Assembly: GCF_008370255.1 (NCBI RefSeq)
Contig: NZ_SEUI01000001.1
Span: forward strand, 1,125,025 to 1,189,024
Reading direction: 5' to 3'
DNA length: 64,000 bases
Source of the DNA: Pseudoalteromonas sp. FUC4
GTDB lineage: Bacteria > Pseudomonadota > Gammaproteobacteria > Enterobacterales > Alteromonadaceae
Shown: positions 29,792-39,339 of the stretch, one piece after another
Layout of the letters: each line of letters begins with the position of its first letter
Position numbering within the stretch: position 1 is the first letter of the stretch
Translations under genes and position numbers: made by a program
Notes under the pieces: generated by a model
What the model saw: the letters and a program-made list of their open reading frames with translations, nothing else
What the model was told of the DNA's origin: nothing
Databases searched by the model: none

Positions 29792-30253
29792 ATGAAAGCT
29801 ATAACATTAGTGATGTGTGCTCTAATTACTATGAGCGCGCCAACTTTTGCCCAATATGAGCGAAATAAAGCAGTACCTGTCCAACAGGTTTTATTTGGTG
29901 ATGTAAAATCGGTGCGTAATATTACCGAACAAGAACTCATACAAGATAAAAACAACGGTTGGAAAACCTTCGGCGGCGCTTTACTAGGTGGCGTAATAGG
30001 TAATCAGTTTGGTGGCGGTAGCGGCCGCACAGTAGCAACTATTTTAGGCTCAGTTATTGGCGGAAGTGTTGCACACAATAAGCAACAGCAAAGCCATTAT
30101 CAGCAAAATAATTTTGTTGAACTGTTAATACAAGTCGAAAATGGCGACCAGTTTATGGTAGTTCAAGACCAGTCAATGCGTTTTAGCAGAGGCGACAGTG
30201 TACGATTAGTCTATTTAAGTGATAACACCGTACGTGTAGATAAAGCGTATTAG
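29792..30253 (+). CDS. Glycine-zipper (2TM) envelope protein
   Basis: 153 residues. Signal peptide ending near APTFAQ, no lipobox cysteine. The middle holds a glycine-zipper hairpin, GGALLGGVIGNQFGGGSGRTVATILGSVIGG, of the Rick_17kDa_Anti/SlyB kind. The C-terminal part is a small beta domain. Likely outer-membrane or periplasmic; role unknown. Strong AGGAG before the start, 55 bases after lpoB; probably the last gene of that operon. Confidence 0.78.
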   Translation: MKAITLVMCALITMSAPTFAQYERNKAVPVQQVLFGDVKSVRNITEQELIQDKNNGWKTFGGALLGGVIGNQFGGGSGRTVATILGSVIGGSVAHNKQQQSHYQQNNFVELLIQVENGDQFMVVQDQSMRFSRGDSVRLVYLSDNTVRVDKAY

Positions 30254-30283
30254 CCAATATATCTAGTTATTCATGACTAAAGT

Positions 30284-30312
30284 AAAAACGAGCCAAATTT
30301 GGCTCGTTTTTT
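30284..30312. terminator. Bidirectional intrinsic terminator
   Basis: AAAAACGAGCCA - AATT - TGGCTCGTTTTTT, between the lpoB operon and the convergent alaA gene. Confidence 0.85.
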
Positions 30313-30326
30313 ATGCATTTAAGTAA

Positions 30327-31544
30327 TTATACCTGTCGGTAATCTTTAAAAAAGCGCTTCATTTTAAGCATTGCATCCGACAAGTCATCTTTGCTTGGTA
30401 AAAAAACCAATCTAAAATGATCCGGCTCGGGCCAATTAAACGCCCTGCCATGCACAAGTAATATTTTTTCGGCTTTTAGCAAATCGTACATCATCTTTTC
30501 ATCATCTTTAACGTTAAAAAGTGCTGTATCTACTTTAGCAAACGCATAGAGCGCGCCTTTAGGTTTTTTACAACTAATTCCTTCAATAGCATTTAACCCG
30601 TGCCATGCTATATCGCGCTGCTCGTATAAGCGACCACCAGGGTTAATTAAATTATCAATTGATTGCACGCCGCCCAACGCTTGCTGAATTGCGTATTGCG
30701 CAGGTACATTCGCGCATAAACGCATTGATGAAAGTATTTCTAGGCCTTTACGTAAATCATCCATTACAGAGGTACGACCGCTTAAAACCATCCACCCCAT
30801 TCTTAGTCCGGCTGCACGGTAGGTTTTAGCTAAACCGTTAAACGTAATGATTGGTACATCATCACACAGTGAGCCGATTGAAGTGTGCGTTATACCGTCG
30901 TATAAAATCTTTTCGTAAATTTCATCGCTCAATAACAGTAGTTTATGTTCACGCGCTATATCAATTAATTGCATTAACAAATCGTCACTGTAAACCGCAC
31001 CTGTCGGATTATTAGGATTAATTAATACCAGCGCTTTAGTTTTAGATGTTATCTTGCTTTTTATATCTGCAATATCCGGAAACCAATCTTGCTCTTCATC
31101 ACATAAATAATGCACCGGATTACCACCCGATAACGTGACCGAAGCCGTCCAAAGTGGATAATCTGGAGCTGGAATAAGCACTTCATCGCCATTATTTAAT
31201 AGCGCTTGGGTGATCATCTGAATAAGTTCGCTTACGCCATTACCAATATAAATGTTATCTACATCTAAATTATGTAATCCACGTTGTTGGTAGTGCTGAT
31301 AAATAGCCACGCGGGCTGAATAGAGGCCTTTAGAGTCACAGTAACCTTGGGCTGAATATAAGTTGCGGATAATATCGCGGTGCATGTCTTCTGGCATATC
31401 AAAACCAAAAGCAGCCGGATTACCTATATTCAATTTTAATACTTTTTGACCTTCGTCTTCCATTTTTTTAGCTTGCGCTAAAACCGGCCCACGAATGTCA
31501 TAACATACACCTTCTAATTTGTGACTCTTTTTAATATCAGACAT
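30327..31544 (-). CDS. alaA: Alanine transaminase AlaA (glutamate-pyruvate aminotransferase)
   Basis: 405 residues. Fold-type I PLP aminotransferase, YfbQ/AlaA type: N-terminal KSHKLEGVCYDIRGPV is characteristic, PLP-binding Lys is K240 in FNGLAKTYRAAGLRMGW, and NPNNPTGAVY and LSDEIYEKILYD are present. It makes L-alanine from pyruvate and glutamate. GAGG lies a few bases before the start. Single gene. Confidence 0.93.
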   Translation of the reverse strand: MSDIKKSHKLEGVCYDIRGPVLAQAKKMEDEGQKVLKLNIGNPAAFGFDMPEDMHRDIIRNLYSAQGYCDSKGLYSARVAIYQHYQQRGLHNLDVDNIYIGNGVSELIQMITQALLNNGDEVLIPAPDYPLWTASVTLSGGNPVHYLCDEEQDWFPDIADIKSKITSKTKALVLINPNNPTGAVYSDDLLMQLIDIAREHKLLLLSDEIYEKILYDGITHTSIGSLCDDVPIITFNGLAKTYRAAGLRMGWMVLSGRTSVMDDLRKGLEILSSMRLCANVPAQYAIQQALGGVQSIDNLINPGGRLYEQRDIAWHGLNAIEGISCKKPKGALYAFAKVDTALFNVKDDEKMMYDLLKAEKILLVHGRAFNWPEPDHFRLVFLPSKDDLSDAMLKMKRFFKDYRQV

Positions 31545-31911
31545 TTTTACCTCTTTAGGGCGTATTGACTTTATGGATTAAATTTGTTCAACCTAGGGGC
31601 GATTTAATCGCGGCGCGAGATTTGTAACCTAGTGGGCTAAGTAAAAATAGAGTAACAAAGAGAAAATAGCCCCTAGGAAGAACCCTCTGGGCAATGCGTG
31701 TTTGGATTTTATGTGTTGTTATCGCCTATTTATGTGGAAAAACCACACTGCATAGGCTCTGCCTAACCTAAAAACCAGACACTCGTTGCAAATTCAATCC
31801 CGAAAGATCAACACGCCCTAGTGAATCTTTAGACTAACCTAGTAAAGGCATAAAATGCCAGTGTATTTAAGCGCTTAATACTGAAATAAATTCACGTTTC
31901 GGTTTCAATAA
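31545..31911. other. 367-base non-coding region with several inverted repeats
   Basis: No gene. A 9-base inverted repeat, CCTAGGGGC (31592-31600) and GCCCCTAGG (31669-31677), is followed by small hairpins TGTGG/CCACA (31733-31747), TAGGC/GCCTA (31753-31765) and GGCA/TGCC (31847-31860). The right part (about 31790-31825) includes ATCAACACGCCCTAG, which looks to me like the end of a decayed mobile element. Origin unproven. Confidence 0.4.
31592..31677. repeat. Inverted repeat, 9-base arms, 68-base interior
   Basis: Perfect arms CCTAGGGGC and GCCCCTAGG. The interior has no gene. It may be a fragment of a mobile element or an RNA fold; see the enclosing region. Confidence 0.5.
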
Positions 31912-32256
31912 TTAACGAGATGCTAACCATTCATTTAGCTTAGCTTGAGAGCCTGTTACTTGAGCCATTAAACTATTAGATGCGTCGATGGCTTCAGCTA
32001 AGTTATCTAGGTTTAAATTTTGTTCAATAACGCGAGACACTTCAGCAAGGCTTGAAGCCCCAAACTGCGCTGCGTTAGATTTTAAGCTGTGAGAGTGGCG
32101 AATAGCCGCTTCTTTGTCTTTGCCAATAGTTGCTAAAACTTCTGAGCCTAAACGTTCAAACTCTGAGCAGCAAAAATCAAGTGTATCAGCAAACTGCTCA
32201 CCCAATAACGATTCCATACTCTCTAATGCTGATGTATCTATATTTATTTCTGTCAT
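31912..32256 (-). CDS. Stand-alone HPt phosphotransfer protein
   Basis: 114 residues. A four-helix HPt domain with the phospho-accepting histidine H56 in HSHSLKSNAAQFGA. It would pass phosphate between a hybrid sensor kinase and a response regulator; neither is encoded in this window, so its partners are elsewhere. Single gene, upstream region before tapT is divergent. Confidence 0.88.
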   Translation of the reverse strand: MTEINIDTSALESMESLLGEQFADTLDFCCSEFERLGSEVLATIGKDKEAAIRHSHSLKSNAAQFGASSLAEVSRVIEQNLNLDNLAEAIDASNSLMAQVTGSQAKLNEWLASR

Positions 32257-32393
32257 ATTTTAAGCCCTTAAAACAATCCATGTAAGTTACAGTTTAATAG
32301 TACTACTTTATATTGATGCGTAAAAAAAACCAACTTAATTACCTTATAAATGTATAATTATGAAGATCGTACTGGCAACAAAAAGTTTATTAA

Positions 32394-32990
32394 ATGGCAC
32401 GCACACTTTGTAATCATTGTAACTTTTCACTAAACACCTGTATTTGCAGCGCAATTACAAATATAAACAACAAAGTTACAGTTATTATTCTACAGCACCC
32501 GAGTGAAGAAAAAATAGCAAAAAATACCGCTAAACTACTCAATTTATGCCTAACTGATTGCCAAATAATCAAAGGCGAAAATAATGATGACTTTTCCATA
32601 CTAAAAACACTGCCAGTAAGCTCAACTGTTTTACTCTACCCTAACGAACACGCTGTAAATTTAGACGATAACACTGAGCAACCAAGTGTAAAAAGCATCA
32701 CTCATTTAATCGTGGTTGATGGTACATGGAAAAAAGCCTACAAAATTTTGCAACTCACCACATTATTAAATAAATTTAAAACGGTCAGTTTTAAACAGCT
32801 ACCTAAAAATCGTTATGCTATTCGTAAAGCCCCTCGGGCCGACAGCCTATCCACACTTGAAGCTGTAGCGCATAGTTTGTTTTTAATAGAGCAGCTAAAT
32901 CCCGCACCACTTTATAATGCGCTTAATGAATTAATACAAAAACAAACCCAACACATGCCCGAGCACGTAAAAGCACGTTACTTAGATTAA
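32394..32990 (+). CDS. tapT: DTW-domain tRNA-uridine aminocarboxypropyltransferase
   Basis: 198 residues. Zinc-binding CNHCNFSLNTCIC at the N-terminus and the family-naming D-G-T-W motif in LIVVDGTWKKAYK; later KAPRADSLSTLEA. E. coli TapT (YfiP) makes acp3U47 in tRNA variable loops from SAM. No ribosome site stands out. The next gene follows after 12 bases. Confidence 0.87.
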   Translation: MARTLCNHCNFSLNTCICSAITNINNKVTVIILQHPSEEKIAKNTAKLLNLCLTDCQIIKGENNDDFSILKTLPVSSTVLLYPNEHAVNLDDNTEQPSVKSITHLIVVDGTWKKAYKILQLTTLLNKFKTVSFKQLPKNRYAIRKAPRADSLSTLEAVAHSLFLIEQLNPAPLYNALNELIQKQTQHMPEHVKARYLD

Positions 32991-33002
32991 ACTCGTTACT
33001 AT

Positions 33003-33800
33003 ATGAAACTTGCAATGCGTAACTACCCTAACAGACTAAAACGTGGCTTTACTCGCCAAGGACCCGACTATCGCTTTGACGACCAAGTCGACTTTAGCGA
33101 TATAAGAGATACCTTCGGCTTTAGGTCAATGGTCGTTGGTAAATGGGTAACTAAAGAAGAGCGCTACATTAGCGCCAATTTAATTTACGATGCACTGGCG
33201 GATCTTGCGCAAATACTGCATTTACCGCCCAAAGCTATTGGTCTTCGTGGCAAACTTAATTTTGCATTTGGTCATGGCGGTCAAAAAGGTGTACAAGCGC
33301 ATTATAATGCAGCCTCTCAAACGCTTGCCCTTGCAAAAAATGCAGGCGGTGGTGCGCTTGCTCACGAATGGTTTCATGCGTTTGACCATCATATAAGCGA
33401 GCATTTATTTGCAGCAAAGCCCCGCTTTGGCTTTGCCTCAAAATTATGGCTTTCAAACACGCCTAATTTATCGCATCCACTTAATAATGCTTTGAACAGT
33501 TTTTATAAACATGTATTTTTAGATGAAGATGGTATTGATGCAAATAACTTTGTACAAACGTGTATAGAACACGACAAAGCCCATAATATGAATTATATGA
33601 GCATGCCAGAAGAGCTTGCAGCCCGGTGTTTTGAAGCCTGTATTGAAGGCCACACATGTATAAAAAATAGCTTTTTAGTGGGTGGCTTAAAAAGTAGTAT
33701 TTTAATATACCCAAACAGTGAGCATATTAATAAAGCAAATGAAGCGCTTAACCAGTATTTTGAACTACTGGGTTATGCGCTTCATAAAATAGACGAGTAA
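33003..33800 (+). CDS. LPD1-like metalloprotease-like protein (CLCA_X type)
   Basis: 265 residues. FGFRSMVVGKWVTKEERY, LADLAQILHLPPKAIGLRG, LNFAFGHGG and GGALAHEWFHAFDHHI together match the pattern of the large polyvalent-protein-associated domain 1 (LPD1) found in phage and plasmid polyvalent proteins. Here it is a free-standing chromosomal gene. HEWFH (H121, E122, H125) is an HExxH zinc-type motif, with D128 nearby. A later PEELAARCFEACIE could give the third ligand. Substrate unknown. Likely cotranscribed with tapT. Confidence 0.7.
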   Translation: MKLAMRNYPNRLKRGFTRQGPDYRFDDQVDFSDIRDTFGFRSMVVGKWVTKEERYISANLIYDALADLAQILHLPPKAIGLRGKLNFAFGHGGQKGVQAHYNAASQTLALAKNAGGGALAHEWFHAFDHHISEHLFAAKPRFGFASKLWLSNTPNLSHPLNNALNSFYKHVFLDEDGIDANNFVQTCIEHDKAHNMNYMSMPEELAARCFEACIEGHTCIKNSFLVGGLKSSILIYPNSEHINKANEALNQYFELLGYALHKIDE

Positions 33801-33816
33801 TGCCTATATTTGGTGA

Positions 33817-34401
33817 TTATTTATCATCACTAATACGGCTTGCTACTGCGCTGCTTTGATCTTTATATTTTGCATCTTTACGAATATTGTATGGGTTTTC
33901 ACATGGTCCCGATAACATCTCAAAGCTCATAGCACCAATTTTCATCAGTGGGCGTAGTGCCAGTGGTAATTTACCTGAGTTGTAAAACTCTAAAACAATA
34001 TTGCCACTCCAGCCTGGGTCTATTCGATGCGCGGTTACATGCACCATTAACCCCAAACGCGCAAGCGATGAGCGTCCGTCTAACCAACCTACTATATCTG
34101 CTGGCAGAGTGACTTTTTCATGGGTAATAGCGAGTGCAAGTTCACCTGGGTGTAAAAAGAATGCTTCACCTTCATCAAGCACTATTTCTTCACTCATGAT
34201 CGATTCCATGGCCTTATTTAACTGATCTTTTGGACCACTTAAATCGACGTATGCCGCGTTATGCGCATTAAAAGTTCTAAATTTATTTCCCAAGCGTAAA
34301 TCGGCAGTCACGCCTGAAATCATCTCGCTCGTTGGTGCAGGCTCAATAACAATGCGGCCATCGCTTAAGTATTCTTTAATATGTGTGTCTGAAAGTCTCA
34401 T
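33817..34401 (-). CDS. dcd: dCTP deaminase
   Basis: 194 residues. Trimeric enzyme that turns dCTP into dUTP for thymidylate synthesis. Seen: the conserved N-terminal [12 protein letters not shown], the active-site stretch [24 protein letters not shown] and [10 protein letters not shown] with the catalytic Glu. It starts 6 bases after apbC stops and so is cotranscribed. Confidence 0.95.
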   Translation of the reverse strand: MRLSDTHIKEYLSDGRIVIEPAPTSEMISGVTADLRLGNKFRTFNAHNAAYVDLSGPKDQLNKAMESIMSEEIVLDEGEAFFLHPGELALAITHEKVTLPADIVGWLDGRSSLARLGLMVHVTAHRIDPGWSGNIVLEFYNSGKLPLALRPLMKIGAMSFEMLSGPCENPYNIRKDAKYKDQSSAVASRISDDK

Positions 34402-34407
34402 TATTTA

Positions 34408-35484
34408 TTAATCTTCTGTAATCACAATTTCAATTGCATTGTGATGCTGTTGATAATAAAGCGTGCTGGCTATTAGCCTTGCTGCTGCGCTGTATGTTTT
34501 GCTTATTGCGGCGTCGTTATCGCTTGCAATAAGTTTACCTTGCTCAGAATACTCGCGTATATCTATTGCAAGTGGAATATGGCTAAGTACAGGCACGCCG
34601 TGCTTATGCGCCAGTTTTTGCGCACCGTCTTTACCAAATACGTGATTAGCTTCACCACAATGAGTGCAAATGTAGTGGCTCATATTTTCTATTAAGCCTA
34701 GCACCGGTACGTTTACTTTATTAAACATAGCAATGCCTTTTTGCGCATCGGCTAGGGCTAAATCTTGCGGGGTCGTGACAATCACAGTGCCGCTAGCGGG
34801 TACTTTTTGGCTCATTGTAAGCTGAATATCACCGGTGCCCGGTGGCATATCAACAATTAAGTAATCAAGCTCGCCCCAATCAGTTTCGTTAAGTAATTGG
34901 CTTAGCGCGCCCGACGCCATTGGCCCGCGCCACACTGTTGCATCATCACTTGGAACTAAAAAGCCAATTGATTGCGCTTTAATACCGTTTGCATCAAAAG
35001 GCTGCAGCTGTTTGTTATCTTTAGTGACGGGCTCTGCGCCCACTAATCCTAAAAGCATTGGGATAGATGGGCCATAAATGTCAGCATCTAAAATACCCAC
35101 CTTTGCGCCTTCATTTTTAAGCGCGCCTGCCAAGTTAACAGCAGTAGTTGACTTACCTACTCCACCTTTGCCTGAGGCAATAAGTACAATATGTTTAATC
35201 GCTTTAAACTTAGCCGCCTCTTTAATGATAACCTTGGCGCTAATAGTTACAGGCACATTTAAGCTTTCACTTATGTGTTGCTCAACTAAAGGCATTTCTG
35301 ATTGCCCAGCAAATGGCAGAGTTAATTTGATTTGTAGTGATTTATCGTCATTTTGAGTAATAGTATCAATGAAGCTTTCGTCAATACCGACGGCAAAAGC
35401 CGCACTACGATATGCCGCTAAGGCAGTTATAATCGGTTGTTTTTGCACCGATTTAGAAGAGAATAGTTTCGACAGTCCAAACAT
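34408..35484 (-). CDS. apbC: Iron-sulfur cluster carrier ATPase ApbC/Mrp
   Basis: 358 residues. ParA/MinD-type P-loop ATPase with a deviant Walker A, ASGKGGVGKSTT, and C-terminal CTHC metal/cluster-binding pair (YICTHCGEANHVFG). An N-terminal DUF59/MIP18-like domain (about residues 15-85) precedes the ATPase. It assembles or carries Fe-S clusters in the cytoplasm. Divergent from metG, a common pairing in gammaproteobacteria; upstream of dcd in one transcript. Confidence 0.93.
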   Translation of the reverse strand: MFGLSKLFSSKSVQKQPIITALAAYRSAAFAVGIDESFIDTITQNDDKSLQIKLTLPFAGQSEMPLVEQHISESLNVPVTISAKVIIKEAAKFKAIKHIVLIASGKGGVGKSTTAVNLAGALKNEGAKVGILDADIYGPSIPMLLGLVGAEPVTKDNKQLQPFDANGIKAQSIGFLVPSDDATVWRGPMASGALSQLLNETDWGELDYLIVDMPPGTGDIQLTMSQKVPASGTVIVTTPQDLALADAQKGIAMFNKVNVPVLGLIENMSHYICTHCGEANHVFGKDGAQKLAHKHGVPVLSHIPLAIDIREYSEQGKLIASDNDAAISKTYSAAARLIASTLYYQQHHNAIEIVITED

Positions 35485-35671
35485 AGCAATTAAATAGCGT
35501 TTCTTTGATGAAAAGTGCCACGGAATTATGTAACATTCAGGGCATTAACACCAGTCAATTAATAAAAATCCATAAGCTGTGCGCACTCTAAGCAGATAGC
35601 TTGTAGATAAATTAATGATAATTGCCGTTTGTATAATAAAAACGGCGTTTTATCCTCAATTCGGAATGATT

Positions 35672-37693
35672 ATGACGCAGCGAAAGATCCTGATTACCAG
35701 CGCATTACCTTATGCAAATGGCCCTACTCACCTAGGTCATTTATTGGAATATATTCAAACTGATATTTGGTCACGTTTTCAAAAACTACAAGGCCACGAA
35801 GCTTATTATGTTTGCGCAGACGATGCCCACGGCACGCCAATTATGCTTAATGCGCAAAAGCAAGGGATCACGCCTGAAGAAATGGTAAAACAAGTGAGTA
35901 TAGAGCGCCAACGCGACTTTGCTGACTTTAATATCAAATTTGATAACTACCACAGCACGCACAGCCAAGAAAACAAAGAATTAAGCGAACTTATTTATAA
36001 CCGCCTAAACGATGCCGGTCATATTAAAAAGCACACTATTTCGCAACTATTCGACCCTGAAAAAGGTATTTTCTTACCAGACCGTTTTGTAACAGGTACT
36101 TGCCCAACGTGTAAGTCTGAAAACCAAAACGGCGATAGCTGTGATTCGTGTGGTGCTACATACAGCCCTACCGAACTCATTAATCCGCGTTCTGTAATGT
36201 CAGGTGCTGAGCCTGTACTTAAAGATTCTGAGCATTACTTTTTTGACCTGCCAGCATTTGAAGGCATGCTAAAGGAGTGGTTACACTCGGGAACTATTCA
36301 ACAAGAAATGGCTAATAAGCTAGACGAGTGGTTTACCGATGGCCTGCAGCAATGGGATATTAGCCGTGATGCACCTTACTTTGGTTTTGAAATCCCAAAT
36401 GCACCAGGCAAATATTTTTACGTTTGGTTAGATGCACCTATAGGTTACATGGCGAGTTTTAAAAACCTATGTGACGAAAAAGGCCTCGACTTTGATGCAT
36501 TTTGGGCTGAAGGTTCAGACGCAGAGCTTTATCACTTTATTGGTAAAGACATTATCTACTTCCACAGCTTATTTTGGCCAGCAATGCTAGAAGGCGCTAA
36601 TTTTAGAAAGCCAACTAACGTATTCGCTCATGGTTTTGTAACTGTGAATGGCGAAAAAATGTCTAAATCGAAGGGTACGTTTATTAAAGCGCGTACTTAT
36701 TTAGATAACTTAAACCCAGAATACTTACGTTACTACTACGCAGCAAAATTAAGCAGCGGTATTGTTGATCTTGATTTAAATCTAGAAGACTTTGCACAGC
36801 GAGTAAATTCAGACCTAGTAGGTAAAGTAGTCAACATAGCAAGCCGTTGTGCTGGCTTTATTACTAAAAAGTTTGATGGCAAGCTAAGCAGCACTATTAT
36901 GCAACCAGAGCTGTTAGCAGAGTTTCAAGCTGCTGCACCTAGCATTACAACACACTACGAGAACCGTGATTACAGCCGCGCAATTCGTGAAATAATGGCG
37001 CTTGCCGACAAAGCAAACCAATTTATTGATGGCGCAGCACCTTGGGTATTAATTAAAGACGACACTAAGCAACAAGAAGCACACGAAGTGTGTTCTCTTG
37101 GTCTTAACTTGTTCCGCGTTTTAATTACTTACTTAAAACCCGTGTTACCAGGAATGGCTGATAACGTACAAGCGTTTTTAAATGACGACCTTGCATGGGA
37201 CGGCGTTCAAAATGCGCTAGTAAGCCACCCTATCAATAAATTTAAACCATTAATGCAACGTGTTGAAATGGATAAAGTGAACAAAATGGTTGAAGAATCT
37301 AAAGAAAGCTTAGCACCAAAAGTAACAATTGACCCTAACAGCCCACTTGCAAAAGAGCCGATTAGCGACGAGATTGAGTTCGATGATTTTGCAAAAGTAG
37401 ACTTACGCGTAGCTAAGATTGCTAAAGCAGAGCACGTAGAAGGCGCAGATAAACTACTTAAGCTAACACTTGATTTAGGCGGCGAAACTCGTCAAGTGTT
37501 TGCGGGTATTAAATCAGCTTACGCACCTGAGGATCTTGAAGGTAAGCTAACCGTTATGGTTGCTAACCTTAAGCCTCGTAAAATGCGCTTTGGTATGTCT
37601 GAAGGCATGGTATTAGCAGCAGGCCCTGGCGGAAAAGAAATTTATATTCTTAACCCAGATGACGGCTCAGAGCCTGGTATGCGCGTAATGTAA
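35672..37693 (+). CDS. metG: Methionyl-tRNA synthetase
   Basis: 673 residues. Class I synthetase: HIGH-type HLGH, zinc knuckle CPTC...[14 protein letters not shown], and a C-terminal Trbp111-like tRNA-binding domain (from about 570, [14 protein letters not shown]). The start at 35672 has GGA 6 bases upstream and gives [17 protein letters not shown], matching the family; the frame is open further upstream to 35615, but the extra residues are not conserved. Confidence 0.97.
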   Translation: MTQRKILITSALPYANGPTHLGHLLEYIQTDIWSRFQKLQGHEAYYVCADDAHGTPIMLNAQKQGITPEEMVKQVSIERQRDFADFNIKFDNYHSTHSQENKELSELIYNRLNDAGHIKKHTISQLFDPEKGIFLPDRFVTGTCPTCKSENQNGDSCDSCGATYSPTELINPRSVMSGAEPVLKDSEHYFFDLPAFEGMLKEWLHSGTIQQEMANKLDEWFTDGLQQWDISRDAPYFGFEIPNAPGKYFYVWLDAPIGYMASFKNLCDEKGLDFDAFWAEGSDAELYHFIGKDIIYFHSLFWPAMLEGANFRKPTNVFAHGFVTVNGEKMSKSKGTFIKARTYLDNLNPEYLRYYYAAKLSSGIVDLDLNLEDFAQRVNSDLVGKVVNIASRCAGFITKKFDGKLSSTIMQPELLAEFQAAAPSITTHYENRDYSRAIREIMALADKANQFIDGAAPWVLIKDDTKQQEAHEVCSLGLNLFRVLITYLKPVLPGMADNVQAFLNDDLAWDGVQNALVSHPINKFKPLMQRVEMDKVNKMVEESKESLAPKVTIDPNSPLAKEPISDEIEFDDFAKVDLRVAKIAKAEHVEGADKLLKLTLDLGGETRQVFAGIKSAYAPEDLEGKLTVMVANLKPRKMRFGMSEGMVLAAGPGGKEIYILNPDDGSEPGMRVM

Positions 37694-37715
37694 GCTAACG
37701 CTTAATAACCCATCT

Positions 37716-37746
37716 AAAAACCGCTGATACTGTCAGCGGTTTTTTA
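37716..37746 (+). terminator. Intrinsic terminator of metG
   Basis: AAAAACCGCTGA - TACTG - TCAGCGGTTTTTTA. Confidence 0.85.
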
Positions 37747-37821
37747 TAGGCTTCCCTATTTGATTTATAAGCATTATTTAAATAATATCAGTGTATTAAA
37801 ATATTTTTTAGATCAACAACC

Positions 37822-38469
37822 ATGACCAGCAACCTTGATACCCAAAGATTAAATACCAGTGCGCTAATCAAGCAATATAAGTTACTCGCAATCTTGCGCT
37901 TAAAACAACAAAGCGATGTAGCTCCATTAATTGACTGCTTAGTTAATGCAGGCATAAACGCACTCGAAATCACTTCAAACACGCCTGGCTTTGAGCAAGA
38001 AATAACAAAAGCACGCGCAGCGCATAAAAACGCACTTATTGGTGCAGGTACAATAATAAATACCACCCTGGCCCAGCAAGCTATTAATGCTGGCGCGCAG
38101 TTTATCGTAACGCCAAATACCAACAAATCGGTTGTCGAACTTGCCCACCAGCACGGGTTACCCGTATTAATGGGCGCACTAACACCTACCGATGTAGCAA
38201 ATGCAATTGAATATAACGCTGATATTATTAAGGTATTTCCTGCCGGCAGTATGGGCGTCGGTTACTTTAAAGCATTAACCGGTCCTTTTTCAGAAGCACA
38301 ATTAATGCCTGTTGGTGGTGTGAATTTAGATAACTTATCACAATGGTTTGAAGCAGGTGCTTGTGGCGCTGCAGTCAGTGGCGATTTTTGTAAGGTATTA
38401 AATACCGAACAAGAGCGTAGTGTTCTTACCAAGCTTGTAAAAAAATATATAAGTGAACTGCCTAAATAG
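37822..38469 (+). CDS. eda: KDPG/4-hydroxy-2-oxoglutarate aldolase
   Basis: 215 residues. Class I aldolase of the Entner-Doudoroff pathway, cleaving KDPG into pyruvate and glyceraldehyde 3-phosphate. Schiff-base lysine K137 in IIKVFPAG and catalytic glutamate E49 in ALEIT; phosphate loop GGVNLDN. Other pathway genes (edd, zwf) are not here. The gene ends inside its own terminator: the stop codon lies in the hairpin. Confidence 0.9.
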   Translation: MTSNLDTQRLNTSALIKQYKLLAILRLKQQSDVAPLIDCLVNAGINALEITSNTPGFEQEITKARAAHKNALIGAGTIINTTLAQQAINAGAQFIVTPNTNKSVVELAHQHGLPVLMGALTPTDVANAIEYNADIIKVFPAGSMGVGYFKALTGPFSEAQLMPVGGVNLDNLSQWFEAGACGAAVSGDFCKVLNTEQERSVLTKLVKKYISELPK

Positions 38470-38482
38470 GCAGTTATATTTT
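38456..38482 (+). terminator. Intrinsic terminator overlapping the eda stop codon
   Basis: AACTGCCTA - AA - TAGGCAGTT followed by ATATTTT. The stop codon TAG is part of the right arm. The outer pairs would close, leaving a 6-base loop. Confidence 0.6.
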
Positions 38483-38505
38483 AACTATAAAATTAATCAT
38501 CTTTT

Positions 38506-39156
38506 TTAATTGAGCTTTTTCAATACGCGATCTTTTCTTGGTAGGTAATAGTTATCGTAATCAAGAGACACTATAACGCGCTCTGCTTTTCCTAATAACT
38601 CATTACGCGGAATTAAACCTATTACACGCGAGTCAGCGCTATTGTCACGGTTATCGCCCATTGCTAAATAATAATCATCAGGAATTGTAATTGCATCAAA
38701 GCCCGATAAACGTGAAGGAATATTTGCCACTCTTATCGAATGCGCTAATCCGTTTAAATCTTCGATTTTATCAAGCGAGTCTATGTTGCTTTGCTGATCT
38801 GCATAATTAAGCTTTTTACCATTAATAATGAGCTCATTATTTTCAAGCGCGACCGTATCGCCAGGTATGCCTATTACGCGCTTAATTAACCGATTATCAG
38901 CTGCTTGTGAGTCAAATACAATAATATCGCCAGTTTGTGGGTCTGCTAATTTTAATAGTTTAATATGAGTGAACGGCACACGAATGTCGTAAGCCATTTT
39001 ATCTGTTAAAATTCTGTCACCTTCTTGAATTGTTGGTTTCATTGAGCCTGTTGGCACTTCGTACCAGTCGGCTACAGCGCTTCTAAATACGCTCATTAGT
39101 GCAATAAATACGATAAGAGAGCGGTTATTTTTCCAAAACCTATAAAATAATTTCAT
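38506..39156 (-). CDS. lepB: Signal peptidase I (short, single-span form)
   Basis: 216 residues. S26 serine/lysine peptidase: catalytic S38 in PTGSMKPT, K92 in RLIKRVIGIPGD, and the signature MGDNRDNSADSR. Only one N-terminal membrane helix is visible (residues about 13-28), against two in E. coli LepB. The start at 39156 is supported by AAGGGA 6 bases upstream; the frame also has a TTG at 39171. It is alone, not beside lepA and rnc, so it may be an extra signal peptidase with its own substrates. Confidence 0.88.
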   Translation of the reverse strand: MKLFYRFWKNNRSLIVFIALMSVFRSAVADWYEVPTGSMKPTIQEGDRILTDKMAYDIRVPFTHIKLLKLADPQTGDIIVFDSQAADNRLIKRVIGIPGDTVALENNELIINGKKLNYADQQSNIDSLDKIEDLNGLAHSIRVANIPSRLSGFDAITIPDDYYLAMGDNRDNSADSRVIGLIPRNELLGKAERVIVSLDYDNYYLPRKDRVLKKLN

Positions 39157-39339
39157 GCCTATTCCCTTCAATTGAACAAGTCTTTAATTGAGTAACTATT
39201 TATATGACTTTGTTAATTAGCTGCAGTTCAATCAATGATGTAACAAAACATGTTGACTAGTAATTTTAATTGATCGATTAAATTTAAAGCGTCGTAACAT
39301 TTAACGAAACCAACGGGTATTAACTTAAAGGAAAATAAA

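Noticed and set aside
33190..33456. Several overlapping frames within the LPD1-like gene
   Set aside because: Shadows of the coding frame; no ribosome sites and no conserved features.
33003..33800. A prophage or plasmid remnant around the LPD1-like gene
   Set aside because: All flanking genes are housekeeping; no integrase, structural or att sequences are seen.
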